Assembly (NCBI RefSeq): GCF_963422355.1
Contig: NC_085097.1
Location: 1,581,001 to 1,645,000, forward strand
Length of the DNA stretch: 64,000 nucleotides
Reading direction: 5' to 3'
Origin: Corticium candelabrum
Taxonomy: Eukaryota > Porifera > Homoscleromorpha > Homosclerophorida > Plakinidae
Below the pieces are notes generated by a model. The model was not told the DNA's origin. It made no database searches and saw only the letters and a list, made by a program, of their open reading frames with translations. The translations under genes and the position numbers were made by a program. Positions 43,047 through 54,645 of the stretch are shown one piece after another; the stretch's first letter is position 1; the number at the start of each line of letters is the position of its first letter.

Positions 43047-45900
43047 CTTAGGCGCCAAAGTCTCAGTCTTGAATCAGCCTACATGGCAACGTTGTTTCTC
43101 GGCGTATTCTCGATCTGCTACAACCCAACTGATTGGCTATGATGGGAAGTCTATCAAGGCATTAGGAAAAGTATCCCTACCAGTGCAGTATGACCATCAA
43201 CCGTCAACTACCTTAAAATTCTTCGTTACATCCAAAGATTCAAATCTTATGGGCGTGGATCTCTTCGATCATCTGGGTTTCAATATCGCTCCACCGCCTC
43301 TGTCACCTGTTTTCGCGCTTAGCTTACAGCAAGCCGTTCACCGGTGGCCTTCTCTCTTCACTAAAAAACTGGCATCTATCACAGGATATGCTCATGAACC
43401 ACAGGTAAAGACCACGATTCCTCTCGTTATCTAGGCCTGTAGACGGATAACACTATCTTTACGTGATGAAGTATCTCAAGCATTACAGCGGATGGTATCT
43501 CAAGGCATCATCGAACCTACTGACTCGTCTCCTTGGTTATCAAATTTAGTGGTCGTTCGGAAGAAATCTGGTGGTCTTCGTCTCTGTGTTGATCTACGTG
43601 CAGTCAACAAGGCCATCATTCCGGATAAGTATCCACTTCCTACAGTGGTTGAGATAGCAAGCCAATTTCAAGGTAGTACCACATTCAGTAAGCTTGATCT
43701 CTCACAAGGATATCTTCAGATCCCACTCACCAAGTCCAGTAAGAAGTTGACAGTATTCATCACTCATGAAGGGATCTGTCAGTTCACAAGGATGCCATTC
43801 AGACTGTCCTCTGCTCCCAGTGCTTTTCAGAAAATCATGTCTTCTCTCCTGTCTGGCTTAGCTGGAGTGGCAGTCTACATGGACGACATTGTGGTACATG
43901 GGTCTACCCGAGGCACATGACTCCCGGTTGGCTGCTGTTTTGGACAAACTTCACAATCACCAAGTTACTCTGAATCAGTCTAAATGTGTTTTGGACCTAC
44001 GGAAATTGAACTTTTGGGCTTCCATGTCTCCAATGCTGGTACCCGACCACTTCAATCTAATGTCGATGCGATTTTGAAGAAACCGCCATCAGCCTCGGTC
44101 AAAGACCTGATGTTTTTTCTCGGGATGGCTGACTACTATTTGAAGTTCATTCCCAACTATGCTCACCTCACGACCCCTCTTCGCGGTTTTTTGAAATCAG
44201 ATACCCATGGTTCTGGGACGGGTCTTGTCAAGCAGCTTTTGATCACTTGAAGGATCGGCTGGTACACTCTCCAGTTCTTGCACATTTCTCTATCTCGGCT
44301 TCGACTTGACTCACATGAGATGCTTCTTCTGCAGCTCTCGGCGCGGTTCTTTTTTCAGGAAATCGATGGATGCGATAAACCTGTTGCCTATGCCTCTCGT
44401 GCACTGAACGAGACAGAACAAAAGTGCTCTGTGGGTGAAAGAGAAGCTCTTGCGTGTCTCAGGGCCTGCGAACACTGACACATTTATCTCTATGGTCGCA
44501 AGTTCATTCTTCGCACCGACCATCAAGCCCTCACCACCTTGTTGTCTGCTTCAGGCACAGGTCGTCGTCCGTTTCGACTTCATCGTTGGGCTGATCGTCT
44601 TTTTCAGTACAATTTTGATACAGTTTATCGTCCAGGAAATCAGAATCAGGTAGCCGACTGTCTGTCTCGCACTACCAATCTTTCACCGAGCTCATCACCT
44701 TCGGAGAAGCCAGTCCAGTTGTTGACTACTCCGTTCGATCGTGTTATTACTCTGGAGGAGCTCCAAAAAGCCTCCGCGAGTGATCCGCTTTTGCTTCAGG
44801 TTTGCGACTATATTGTCAACGGATGGCCAGGCAAACTCCACGATCCTCTCTTTGAATCCTTCTCTCGGATTCGCGATGAACTCACTGTCTGGAATGACAG
44901 TTGTGTAGCAAGAGGGGACAGAGCCGTTATACCCTAATCCTTACAACAAAAGGTTCTCGAGATGGCTCATGGTGGACATTTGGGCATCGTGAAAACGAAG
45001 CAGAATGCCGTGCATCAGTTTGGTGGCCAGGTATCGATACCCAAATAGAGAATTACATTCGTCACTGTGAGGCGTGCATCCAAAGTGGCAAAGGTATCAA
45101 ACCCAAGAAAGCCACGCTCACTCCAATACCATGACCGAAGCAACCATGGCAGAAATTCAAGTTGACATAGTAGGTGAGGTTGCAGGAGCCCCTACTAGTC
45201 ACAAGTGTTTAATCGTGGTCCACGAGCTTCATTCGAAGTGGCCTGAAGTTCGACCAAGCTCCCATGTCACCAGTGCTGACGTGATCTCGTTTCTCTGTAA
45301 CTTATTTACTAGATGGGGTTTGTCAGAGGTTGTTATCACCGGCAATAGCCCCCAGTTCAAGTCAGGAGAATTTCGTAATTTCTTTACCAATAAGGCCATC
45401 ACACATTCTACCACCGCTTTCTACCACCCCCAATCAAATGGTGGCGTGGAACGTTTCAATCAAATTCTCAAGCAAAGAGTACGTACTCACAGAGAACAAG
45501 GCTTTTCGTTTCAACAAACTCTGCAGGGACGTTCCTGCACTATCGTTCATCACGACACACTATGACGGGCTACTCACCAGCTCAGTTGATGATTCAACGT
45601 TCGTTTCGGGTGCCATTGACCATTATTCAACCGGCTGTTCACTTTCCAACTGACACTGGACATGAGGATATTCAAGATCTCGCTACAGCCATAGCTGCCA
45701 GGCAACAGAGGGTCAAAGACTATTATGATGGTCGACATCGCGCACGGAACTCTACCTTTGATAGTGGGGAGTTAGTCCGAGTCAACAATCCAGTGAGACG
45801 AAATAAGATGGCTCCTGCCTTCTCCAAGCCGCTCCGCATAACCAGACGGGTCTTACTTTCCACCTATCGCTTGGAAGATGGTTCTCTTTGAAATGCTGAT
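42960..45900 (+). pseudogene. Gypsy pol of the 42-46 kb element
   Basis: Protease: KILIDLGAKVSVL, where the usual D-T/S-G has Leu in place of Thr/Ser. RT: GGLRLCVDLRAVNKAIIPDK, TFSKLDLSQGYLQIPL and VAVYMDDIVVHG, with catalytic Asp pair intact. RNase H: PVAYASRALNETEQKCSVGE and FILRTDHQALTTLLSASG. Integrase: a HHCC zinc region (GGHLG...RHCEACIQSGK), core VDIVGEVAGAP, and VVITGNSPQFKSGEF, where the second catalytic Asp (normally T-D-N) is Gly, then NGGVERFNQ with the Glu. Stops at 43434, 43918, 44478 and 44937 and frame changes elsewhere make it inactive. Confidence 0.85.
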
Positions 45901-46097
45901 CAGTTGGTTAGTTCTTCACTCTCCAGTACTGCGACCGTTTCCAACCCTGCTAAAGCCAAGGCCCCAGGATCTCTACTACATAGAAGAAGTCAACGCACCA
46001 CCAGAAGACATGCCTCCCTCGCTGACTTTTACGTAGAGTATGATCATAAGTGACTGACACCTAGGTTCGGTTACATTTTTTTAAAAGGGGGAGGAAG

Positions 46098-46226
46098 TGT
46101 TGTATCTGTAGTCTTAGCAACTGTTACGTAGTATACTCTAATTACGTATAAGTGGTTGTGTTGTTTGGGTAATAAATCAGTACAAGTATAAACACCGTGG
46201 AATACTGTCCGACTCCAAAGACAACA
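46098..46226 (+). mobile_element. 3' LTR of the 42-46 kb gypsy element
   Basis: Starts TGTTGTATCTGTAGTC directly after the purine-rich tract AAAAGGGGGAGGAAG and ends CCAAAGACAACA, giving a TGTTGT..ACAACA inverted terminus. AATAAATCAG near 46170 may be its polyadenylation signal. At 129 bp it is a short LTR, similar in size to the two other LTR types in the window. Confidence 0.75.
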
Positions 46227-47057
46227 CAAACTACTGTAGAAGGGGGCATCAAACCGAATGAGACTAACAGAGCTTTCTATCCAACAAGCAATGACATCAA
46301 AAATCACATCTACCTAGTCAAGCAGTGTCACGCTTTCCAAAATAGATCAAGAAAAATTGCACGTAAAAATCCAAGTGGGAATCAGAGTCTCCAAGTGCTA
46401 AGTTTTACTTCCAAACTTTCAAAAAGAACAAAATTTCAAGCAAACAGGTTCTTTCTGATGCCAATTCACAACTCAACCCAAGCAAGTCACTGCAGAATCA
46501 TTCACCTGATAAGAGTGAGCGGAGTTTGACGTATGTAAGCCTGGAAACTTGGCAATTCACACGGTATGCCAACATCATCTGTCTAACAGACGCCATCTAC
46601 AAACCAACAAAGTATGATTTGGCATTGTTCTTTATTTGCGTAACAACTAACGTAAATTTAAACGTTGGTCGCTGACTTTACTGTTCATGTATGCTCCACC
46701 ATGTTATGAGCAAAACACAGCAATAGACAAATTCTCCAGAGAAGACGAAGAAAGCTGAAAGAAAGTGGTGTGTGGCAAAACAAACAAGTTGAGGAGTGCG
46801 TATCAAAGCATTTTCCATATTTCATCACGACCCATTGCCACACAATGACAATTAACTCTGCGGTTCTGTTGCATGAAAATCCCAACTGAAAGAGCTGATT
46901 GCTTTGTACCAACCAGTTCTCAGTAGAGCAAATTGCCGTGTTAAAGCAATACCATCAGAATGGATAAAACTGAAACCCTCGTAACCAACTGTTTCAAAGA
47001 AAAGTCTTACCTTGAGCTATATAAAAATATTTTACAAAGAAGCCCTACCGAAGTGAC
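46227..47057. other. Spacer, partly decayed hAT sequence
   Basis: Motif-free ORFs. The last 150 bp may be the upstream part of the hAT fragment that follows. Confidence 0.45.
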
Positions 47058-47333
47058 TTGCAACAAAACATCTTGCACTTTGTAATCCTTCTTGTTTTGC
47101 CCATCAGTTCCGCTAACTGCGAAAGAGCCTTCAGCGCCCAGAAAAGAATAAAATCTGCTACTCGAAGCAGTCTCTCGAGCAAGAGATTGTCAGATCTGAT
47201 ATTAACTTCTACTGAAAGTCCTGATTTGGAGAGCTATGACCCAACATCTGCAGTTGCTAGATGGAAAGGTAAAGGATACACCCGGAAACCATTTTACAAA
47301 CTAGTTCTACCAACATCTGCAAAGTATCACTAA
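47058..47333 (+). pseudogene. hAT dimerisation domain fragment
   Basis: The 91-codon frame includes LLVLPISSANCERAFSAQKR followed by IKSATRSSLSSKRLSDLILT and RWKGKGYTRKPFYK. This is the C-terminal hATC dimerisation signature (P-x-S-x-A-x-C-E-R-x-F-S). No upstream transposase core is readable. It differs from the other hATC copies in the window, so it comes from a separate element. Confidence 0.8.
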
Positions 47334-48827
47334 AAACTCACTGACTAGTTACTCAGCAACTATGGGCGTTAATAAGTTGTTCCGTCAGATGTTATTGATA
47401 GAGGATGTCAATAGAACTGTATGTCGTATATTACGTATGACTATTCATTGTTTTGAGATTAAAATAGACAAGATAGGATCACATCACGATACACTTAACT
47501 AATTATGTGGCACACAAAAACATACCGCAATTCGTTTTACAGGTTAGACCGTTTACGCGTACGCGAACATGTAGGTTGCGCAATAATGAATTATCACAAC
47601 CCACCATTACCATGTGCTTAGCTAGTAATAAACGATAGTCTGGCATTCCAAGGCCAACTTTGGTCTGGCACTCCGAGGCCGTCATACACATCAAGTAGCG
47701 ACCAAATGTTTCGCTTGGTCGCCAGGTGCGACAAAACCTTTGAAATCTCTGTGAAGCCCTGGTAGGAAATCTATTGTTTCATTCCCGCAACTTTCTTCAC
47801 TACTTTCGCTGTCACTTAATGCCTCTAGAATCACAGCAACGACGGTAGCAGAAGCGGAGGAAGAGATAGTTCGTTCAGCGTCCATCTTGCACAAGTACAC
47901 CTTATCCCGGATGCTACGGGTGATAACCCGCCACAACCCGGAATAAATACGACTCTGTTGCGTTCGAATTAGAAAGGGTTGGAATGACTTCAACCGCGTA
48001 TTCCGGAATAATGGGAATAGAACGAATGCACCCTGCAGAGCGGCGCCGTACCTCGGACACCATCATATGCCGGAAGCAAGTTCTCAGTTATCCGTTTTGA
48101 ACGCAGTCCCTACCACATCATAAATGTAGGTATCCAAGTTGTAATTGAGCACATCAAAAGAGAGCATTGCACCTCTTCTCTGCTTAGAGTGAGATTGAAA
48201 ACTGTGCGGAGCCTTGCATACCCCGTTCATCGGACAAACGCATCGTTCACCGGACAGTAGCGTCTAAATTGCACACACGCATTCTTCAGCCTAGTTACTT
48301 ATACATCGCTAATCAACAACTCTTTACCTAGAAATCGCGTTGTTACCCTGCATGTCAGCCAAGATCTGTATGAGTTACAGTCGGTCAAACGCCCGTGGTA
48401 ACGGCCACAATCGTCGGACACCCATTTTCTTGCCTTCCTACCTTCTCAGCAACAGCTCTAGGTTTCAAATAACTGCAGCTGATTAAATTCAGTAATTTAA
48501 AACGCCGCAGAACGCAGAACGCTTGCTTAGAGTGCTTGATGGCACTTCTGAATCATTTCTCCTGCAACCACGCCCCCACTAGGACGTGTAAACGCTGTTG
48601 CTTGAACGAACTAGCCGTTCAACAAAGAAGACGACGATGAGAGGGCAGGATTAAAGTGCTCAAACGCTCTTTACCCTTTGCAAAGAAAGTCGATCGCCGC
48701 GTAGCGCGTGTTGACAAGGACTTGACGTTATCTAATTCAACTTTACCTAGGAGAAGTAGGGGTGAAGGTTCTAGCTGTTCTGATAATAAACAAAGTGCCT
48801 GCATTCTGTACAGCTGATTGTACCAAC
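47334..48827. other. Unassigned stretch before repeat copy B
   Basis: A minus-strand ORF (47993-47691) contains an acidic MDAERTISSSASATVVAVIL then SDSESSEESCGNETIDFLPG segment without known family. A motif at 48221-48255 (CCCCGTTCATCGGAC, GTTCACCGGACAG) is the inverted form of one inside copy B at 49449-49480. A minus-strand ORF at 48867-48619 has no motifs. Confidence 0.45.
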
Positions 48828-49577
48828 GATGACGTGCTGCACTTCGTGACGGTGCAAGTTCAGGCAAAGGTAGATATCAAACTGAGATAGAAACACCTGC
48901 ACACGTCTTATTCAGAGCCAAGTAACAATTTAGAGGCCTTGAAAGGAGAGCACGGGCTGTTCCTGTGCGAGTTGGGAGAATGTGCTCACCGTAAAGCTCG
49001 AACATGGATGACGTCAATCGTCTGCTACATCAAGCCTGTGCAGTTGTGCTGCAAGACTCTCAGGAGTTCAAATTCTTACGCTGGGAAGACTAGACAGTAG
49101 CAGAGGGCTAGTAGATGCCAACAGCGTGAGCTTGTCAGCAGAGAAAATTCAGCAGTCTCCGCTAATAACCGTTGCTGAGTCAAATAAAGGTCAAACGAAT
49201 TGGGGGCAGTACGATATTTCCTTCCAACTCTTTCTCATCTCATTATTACTTGCAGACTGCTGCTGCAAAGAAAAAACGACTGTCCAACGAAAGGAGCGTT
49301 ACCTCGACTCAATGAGCGTGCGCTATGTCTCTTCTGGAGAGTAGCAAACGGAGACAGTGATAGTATTAGTGTGTTAGCTAGTCACCTATAAACCTATCTC
49401 AGGTGCGAAGTTGCAGAATTACCCTTTGCGTTTTCATGGCGAGGTCGTGTCCGGTGAATGATGGTGGTGTATGAACGGGGTCGCACAAAAGGATCACGTC
49501 TAACCGTCCTAGCATAACCGTTTCAAGCCTTTGGACGTCCCGCGTCTGAAATCACAGTCTTTACTAATCCTTCTTAC

Positions 49578-49740
49578 TGTAATAGAGGTTACTAGATTGT
49601 GTTGGCCACTCCTATGGGAGGGACCATAACCGCGTATATAGTTAAGAGTATGGTTTAGCCTGGGGGCTTTGTGAGGTGATAGAGTTGTGTGCAAGGGTAG
49701 AAGGCCACTCGGTGTCTCTCACTAAGAACCCAATAGTACA
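49578..49740 (+). repeat. 5' LTR of the 4.37-kb gypsy element
   Basis: 163 bp, TGTAATAG at the left and AATAGTACA at the right. Contains TATATAG (about 49634-49641), a possible TATA-like promoter element, within GCGTATATAGTTAAG. Confidence 0.95.
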
Positions 49741-49758
49741 TGGTGTCAGGAGTGGCGC
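49741..49758 (+). promoter_or_regulatory. Primer-binding site
   Basis: TGGTGTCAGGAGTGG directly abuts the 5' LTR. TGGTGTCAG is a common PBS start in Ty3/gypsy elements, complementary to a tRNA 3' end that primes minus-strand DNA synthesis. The exact tRNA was not determined. Confidence 0.8.
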
Positions 49759-49779
49759 AACTCTAGAAAACTACCGGCG

Positions 49780-52700
49780 ATGGCTACGTTCCAGGTTGCA
49801 CCTCCAGAGACGTTTGATTTCTCGTCCCCTGAGCAATGGCCAGGGTGGAGTCGTAGATTTGAGAGATTCTGAACCGCTTCAGGTCTCGTGGAGAAAGAAG
49901 ACGCAATGCAGATCAGTACACTCGTGTACTCCATGGGCGCTCAAGCAGAAGATGTTTTAGCGTGTCTCACCCTCACTGAGGAGCAGAGAACGAAGTATGC
50001 AGACGTCAAGGCTGGGTTAGATGGCTACTTCGTAAAGAAACGAAACGTGATCTTTGAAAGAGCAAAATTCAACGAACGACGCCAGACGAGAGATGAACCG
50101 GTCGAAACATTCATCACAGCGTTGTACAGCTTAGCGGAGCATTGTGAGTTTGGGACACTCCGCAAAGAGCTAATTCGCGACCGCCTGGTGGTAGGGTTGC
50201 GGGATGCCAAATTATCGGAAGCGTTGCAGATGGACTCAGATTTGACTCTTTCGACGGCAATAACAAAATCTCGTCAGAGCCAAGCTGTAAAAGAGCAGCA
50301 GACTGTAGTTCAAAATGAACTACCCTTGGAATCTCAGAAGTCAACAGAGTTGGAAGCAGCTCAGATACGCCGCGTGAAGCGATCGCTAACAGGGCAACGA
50401 AAAAGCAAGCCGGCGCATTTTCAAGCTAGTCGAGTCAGCAAAAAGCAAACGAGCACACCAGGAAGTACATGCCAGAGGTGCGGCGCAGAACCTACACACG
50501 GTAGAGAGCGGTGTCCTGCGATTAACGCGAAATGCCACAAGTGCGGAAAGTTGGGACACTATGCGCGTGTCTGCAAGACAAAGAAGGTCTCAACGGTACT
50601 TGAAGACCAAGGCTCGGGAGAGTTCGGTGATCTTTTCTCACTGAGTAATGAGAGCATGTCTAAACAATGTAAAGCATGGATGGTTCAGGTTACGTTAGAT
50701 GGCGTTCCAGTCGTATTTAAGATAGACACTGGAGCGGACGTTACCGTGATCCCAGAGTCTATGTTTGGTAACATTACAAAAAAGCTACAACCAACGGGAG
50801 CCAGACTGAGAGGGCCAGGAGATAATGTGCTACGTGTTCGTGGTAAGTTTACTGCAAGATTACAATACCGCCAGAGGTCATCACAGCAGGAGGTTTACGT
50901 GGTGCGTGATGTTGAACGGGCGTTATTGGGGTGGCCTGCAATCGAGAGCCTTCAATTGCTAAAGAGAATAGATTCAGCAGCGAGACAGCCATCACGGTCA
51001 GTCCAAGAAGAGTTTCCTCAACTGTTCCAAGGTCTGGGAAAACTAGAAGGAGAGTATGAGATCAAGCTGAAAGAGAATGCAACACCTTTCGCTTTGTCCA
51101 CTCCCCGTCGTGTGCCGCTGCTACTCATGAAAGAAGTGGAGACGGATCTTGAAAGAATGCTGAAGGAGGGAGTGATTTCTCAAGTTGAAACGTCAACTGA
51201 TTGGTGTTCCGGCATAGTTGTAGTGCCAAAATCAGGAGGAAGAGTTCGAATATGCGTAGATTTGTTTAGACTAAATGAGAGTGTATGCAGAGAGCGTTTG
51301 ATGTTACCGTCTGTAGACTACACATTGGGTCAATTAGCTGGAGCTAAGGTGTTTACGAAATTGGATGCTAACAGTGGATTCTGGCAAACACCATTGTCCA
51401 AAAATTCAGCTCTTCTCACCACTTTCATAACACCATTTGGAAGATTCTGTTTCAACAGACTCCCATTTGGTATTTCATCAGCTCCTGAATTGTTTCAACG
51501 TCGTATGTCTAACCTTCTGACTGGAATGGAAGGAACTGTATGTCTTATGGATGATATCTTGATCTATGGAAGTTCACAAGAAGAACATGATGCTTGACTC
51601 TGCAAGGTTTTGGAGAAACTGAGGAAGTCAGGAGTTACTCTTAATCGAGAAAAGTGTGAGTTTTCTGTTCCAAAGATAAAGTTCTTGGGACAAGTCATTG
51701 ATCAGAAAGGGATCAGGAGCGACCCTGACAAAGTGAAAGCTGTGTTACAATTGAAAGAACCAATCAACACAGCTGAAGTGAGACGTGTCCTAGGTATGGT
51801 GAACCATTTGGGCAAGTTCATTCCAAATTTGGCAGAGAAAACGGAACAACTGCGGAAACTTCTAAGTAAACAGAATGCTTGGATCTGGGAATACCCGCAA
51901 GCAACAGCATTTCAGAAGATCAAAGAGGATCTCATAAAATCACCAGTTTTGGCTTTGTATACACCCGCTCGAGAGACGGTGGTGTCAGCTGACGCATCAT
52001 CTTTTGGCTTAGGTGCAGTCATACAGCAGAGACAGGACACAGGAGACTTCAAACCGATAGCATATGCATCGAGGTCAATGACTTCCACTGAGCAAAAATA
52101 TGCACAAATAGAGAGAGAAGCCTTGGCTGTTACATGGGCATGTGAGCGTTTTAGTGATTATCTTTACGGTATGAGATTTCAGGTGGAGACAGACCATAAG
52201 CCTCTAGTTCCCTTACTTAGTTCAAGCAAGAGGCTGGATGAGCTACCAATACGTATTCAGAGATTCAGGCTTCGACTGATGCGATACAACTTCTCAATAA
52301 GTCATGTCTCAGGAAAGAAATTTTCACACCTGACACATTGTCCAGAAGTCCAGTACAGATAACTACGGAATCAGCTCATGAGTTGGAAACAGCAACTGAA
52401 GCCTATGTCGAACTGATCATCAACCATCTTCCTGTGACGGAAAAACGACTGAAAGACATACGGGACAGACAGACTGCAGACAACACATGCAATCAATTGA
52501 AACGATTTTGCATACAGGGATGGCCAGCTAAACACTTGCTGAAGGGGCCAATCAAGAAGTATTATCCTGTATTTACAGAATTGTCAGTCCTAGATGGATT
52601 ACTTCTAAGAGGCAATCGGATAATTATTCCAGAATTATTACGAGATGAGGTTATAAAGAGACTCCACACAGGCCACATGGGTCTCACAAAGACTCTAGAT

Positions 52701-53700
52701 CGCGAAAAAGCAGCAGTGTGATGGCCAGGAATGAGTTCTCAATTGAAAGAGACAGTGGAGAACTGCACTGTTTGCAGCAAAGAGCGCAGCAATAGAGCTG
52801 AACCTCTCATTCCTACACCTTTGCCAAGTCGTCCCTGGCAATGTGTCGGAACTGATCTTTTCGAATGGAGGGGACAATCGTATCTTCTCGTTGTAGACTA
52901 TTTGTCAAGGTATCCAGAAATAGCGAGACTATCAGATGAGACATCAAAAGTTGTGATTGAACACATGAAATAATTTTTTTCCTGACATGGAATTCCCGAA
53001 GAAGTTCGATCAGACAATGGGCCTCAGTATTCTTCTGCCGCATTTGCAAAATTCGCAAGCGAATATGAATTTTCGCATATTACTAGCAGTCCGCTACACC
53101 CTCAGAGTAATGGCGAGGCTGAGCGGATGGTCAGAACTGTGAAGAGTCTTCTCAAGAAAGCAAAAAAAATCCATATTTAGCATTATTGGCATATCGAGCT
53201 ACACCACTAGCGAACGGATTTTCACCATCAGAATTACTTATGGGAAGACAAATTCGATCTGTTGTGCCGAAATTACCTCACGTTTTACACTCAAGAGTAC
53301 TTCCTTGGAAGGAGATTCAAACGAAAGAAGCAATTGGTGAAGAAGACCAAAAAAGAAGATTCGACAAGCGACATGCAACTAAAGTGCTGAAACCTTTATC
53401 TGAGGGGACTACTGTTTGGGTGAGAGACCGGCGAGAACCGGGGAAAGTCTTACAAGATGAGTCAACACCAAGATCATATCGGGTGCAAACTCAGTCAACA
53501 ACTGTTCGAAGAAACTGGCGACATCTAGTGAACATTCCACCATCACAACCGGAGGAGATTCCAGAGAAGACACCCCAACCTCACTTCGAATCAGCACATC
53601 ATCAAACGGATACGTCTACATTTACTACTCAAGAAAGCCGAGTCCGACAGAATTCACCAACACTCAGGACAAGGAGTGGAAGACTCCTAAACGTTTAGAC
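49780..53700 (+). pseudogene. Gag-pol polyprotein of the 4.37-kb gypsy element
   Basis: Start codon at 49780 (MATFQVAPPETFDF), 40 bp after the LTR. A TGA at 49870-49872 interrupts gag; the frame then runs open to 51594. Gag has FGTLRKELIRDRLVVGLRDA and two zinc knuckles (about 50468-50575; second CHKCGKLGHYARVC). Protease: FKIDTGADVTVIP. RT: VRICVDLFRLNESV and TVCLMDDILIYG. TGA at 51595. RNase H: VSADASSFGLGAVIQQ and KPIAYASRSMTSTEQKYAQI. An extra base near 52323-52330 shifts frame. Integrase: VGTDLFEWRGQSYLLVVDYL and VRSDNGPQYSS, then NGEAER; stops near 52719, 52972 and 52983, and a frame change in the A-run at 53161-53168. The tail ends with a stop at 53698. Confidence 0.92.
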
Positions 53701-53770
53701 TTATAGAAAGTAAAAAGTAGAGTTGCATGCTTTGAGAAGGGACATGTTGGTAAGGCAGTTTATTGACTTG

Positions 53771-53781
53771 ACAAAGGGGGA
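53771..53781 (+). promoter_or_regulatory. Polypurine tract
   Basis: ACAAAGGGGGA immediately precedes the 3' LTR and would prime plus-strand synthesis. Confidence 0.85.
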
Positions 53782-53945
53782 TGTAATAGAGGTTACTAGA
53801 TTGTGTTGGCCACTCCTATGGGAGAGACCATAACCGCGTATATAGTTAAGAGTATGGTTTAGCCTGGGGGCTTTGTGAGGTGAATAGAGTTGTGTGCAAG
53901 GGTAGAAGGCCACACGGTGTCTCTCACTAAGAACCCAATAGTACA
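53782..53945 (+). repeat. 3' LTR of the 4.37-kb gypsy element
   Basis: 164 bp. Compared with the 5' LTR: GGGAGAGA against GGGAGGGA, GTGAATAG against GTGATAG, CACACGG against CACTCGG. About 98% identity implies a fairly recent insertion. Confidence 0.95.
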
Positions 53946-54045
53946 CTTACTGTGGGCTTTAACTAGCAAAGCTCAGTCTTACTTCGTTTGCTTCTTGCAC
54001 GGCTGTCCGATGATTGATGGTGTCCGATAACAGGGGCGTCGCTCT

Positions 54046-54235
54046 ACATACAAAAGTGTACACTAAAATTACGTCTTTTCCCAACTGACCGAAGTTTTGC
54101 GTTGCTTCGTCATAAGCGTTGCTACTAACAGAGCACAATCAAAACAGAAAACGAGTATACGGGACCTACTGCGAAACCCCACCCAACCTCGCTATTTGGT
54201 ACAACTGGGGTTTTTAAAAATGCTTTACAAGCTTA
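54046..54235. other. Short spacer
   Basis: Nothing recognised between copy B and the dispersed repeat. Confidence 0.5.
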
Positions 54236-54645
54236 CAATTGCTATTCCCAGTTAAGACTAACTACAAAAACAAACGCAAGCCAAAACATCAGTCTTTCGC
54301 TAGCTAGAGACAATCTTCTGGTCAAGATTCGGTGTAAGACGGCGACGCCGTCGCCGTCAAAAGGTTCTATGTACATCTACTCAACTAACTATTAAGGTCT
54401 CAAACTACTAAGAAGCAGGGCCTAACCTAAACTCTGGTATAACACTCAGACCCAGAGATGATTGTGTAGCGCGCCGCGGCCATGACACTATTTATAAATA
54501 CACCGGATATGGCAGCTACTTTCATGATACAAATACACTACTGTACAAACTTCAAACTATTGTAGGCACCTCTGCTGTACTGTTGTAATTTTTTAATTTT
54601 CTACAAAAGAATTGCTCTATTATACAGAGACGCGAGAATATCAAC
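54236..54645. repeat. Dispersed repeat, copy 2
   Basis: Same family as 38278-38815, about 80-85% identical, with a single copy of the 113-bp internal unit. It includes GTAAGACGGCGACGCCGTCG, a GC-rich palindrome-like stretch (GACGGCGACGCCGTCGCCGTC) less developed in copy 1. Confidence 0.85.

Larger units (their letters stand above)
42101..46226 (+). mobile_element. Ty3/gypsy element, 5'-truncated, one LTR
   Basis: Order: gag (42132-43046), protease, RT (43490-43920), RNase H (44280-44680), integrase (44940-45560), C-terminal tail (45562-46050), polypurine tract (AAAAGGGGGAGGAAG, about 46083-46097) and a 129-bp 3' LTR (46098-46226). No matching 5' LTR lies before 42100, so the left end is missing. 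Coding frames are broken many times. K02A2.6-like pol of invertebrates is the nearest family I recognise. Confidence 0.85.
49578..53945 (+). mobile_element. Complete Ty3/gypsy LTR retrotransposon, 4368 bp
   Basis: LTRs at 49578-49740 and 53782-53945 differ at about three positions in 164 (two substitutions and one indel). A 5-bp target duplication CTTAC flanks the element (49573-49577 and 53946-53950) and occurs once in empty copy A. TGGTGTCAGGAGTGG right after the 5' LTR is the primer-binding site, and ACAAAGGGGGA right before the 3' LTR the polypurine tract. A single gag-pol reading direction encodes capsid, zinc knuckles, protease, RT, RNase H and integrase. It is interrupted by several nonsense codons and two or three frame changes, so it is structurally complete but inactive. 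Confidence 0.96.
48828..54045. repeat. 845-bp repeat family, copy B (split by gypsy element)
   Basis: 48828-49577 and 53946-54045 together match copy A (16800-16905 plus 18248-18990). Copy B is uninterrupted at the position where copy A holds the hAT element (AACAATTTAGAGGCC near 48926-48940), while copy A is uninterrupted where copy B holds the LTR retrotransposon (TTCTTACTGTGGGC near 18896-18909). Each is therefore the empty site for the other. Confidence 0.9.

Noticed and set aside
47691..47993. PiggyBac or Harbinger N-terminus because of an acidic Ser-rich start
   Set aside because: No transposase core, terminal repeats or TTAA/3-bp target duplication were seen; the resemblance is composition only.
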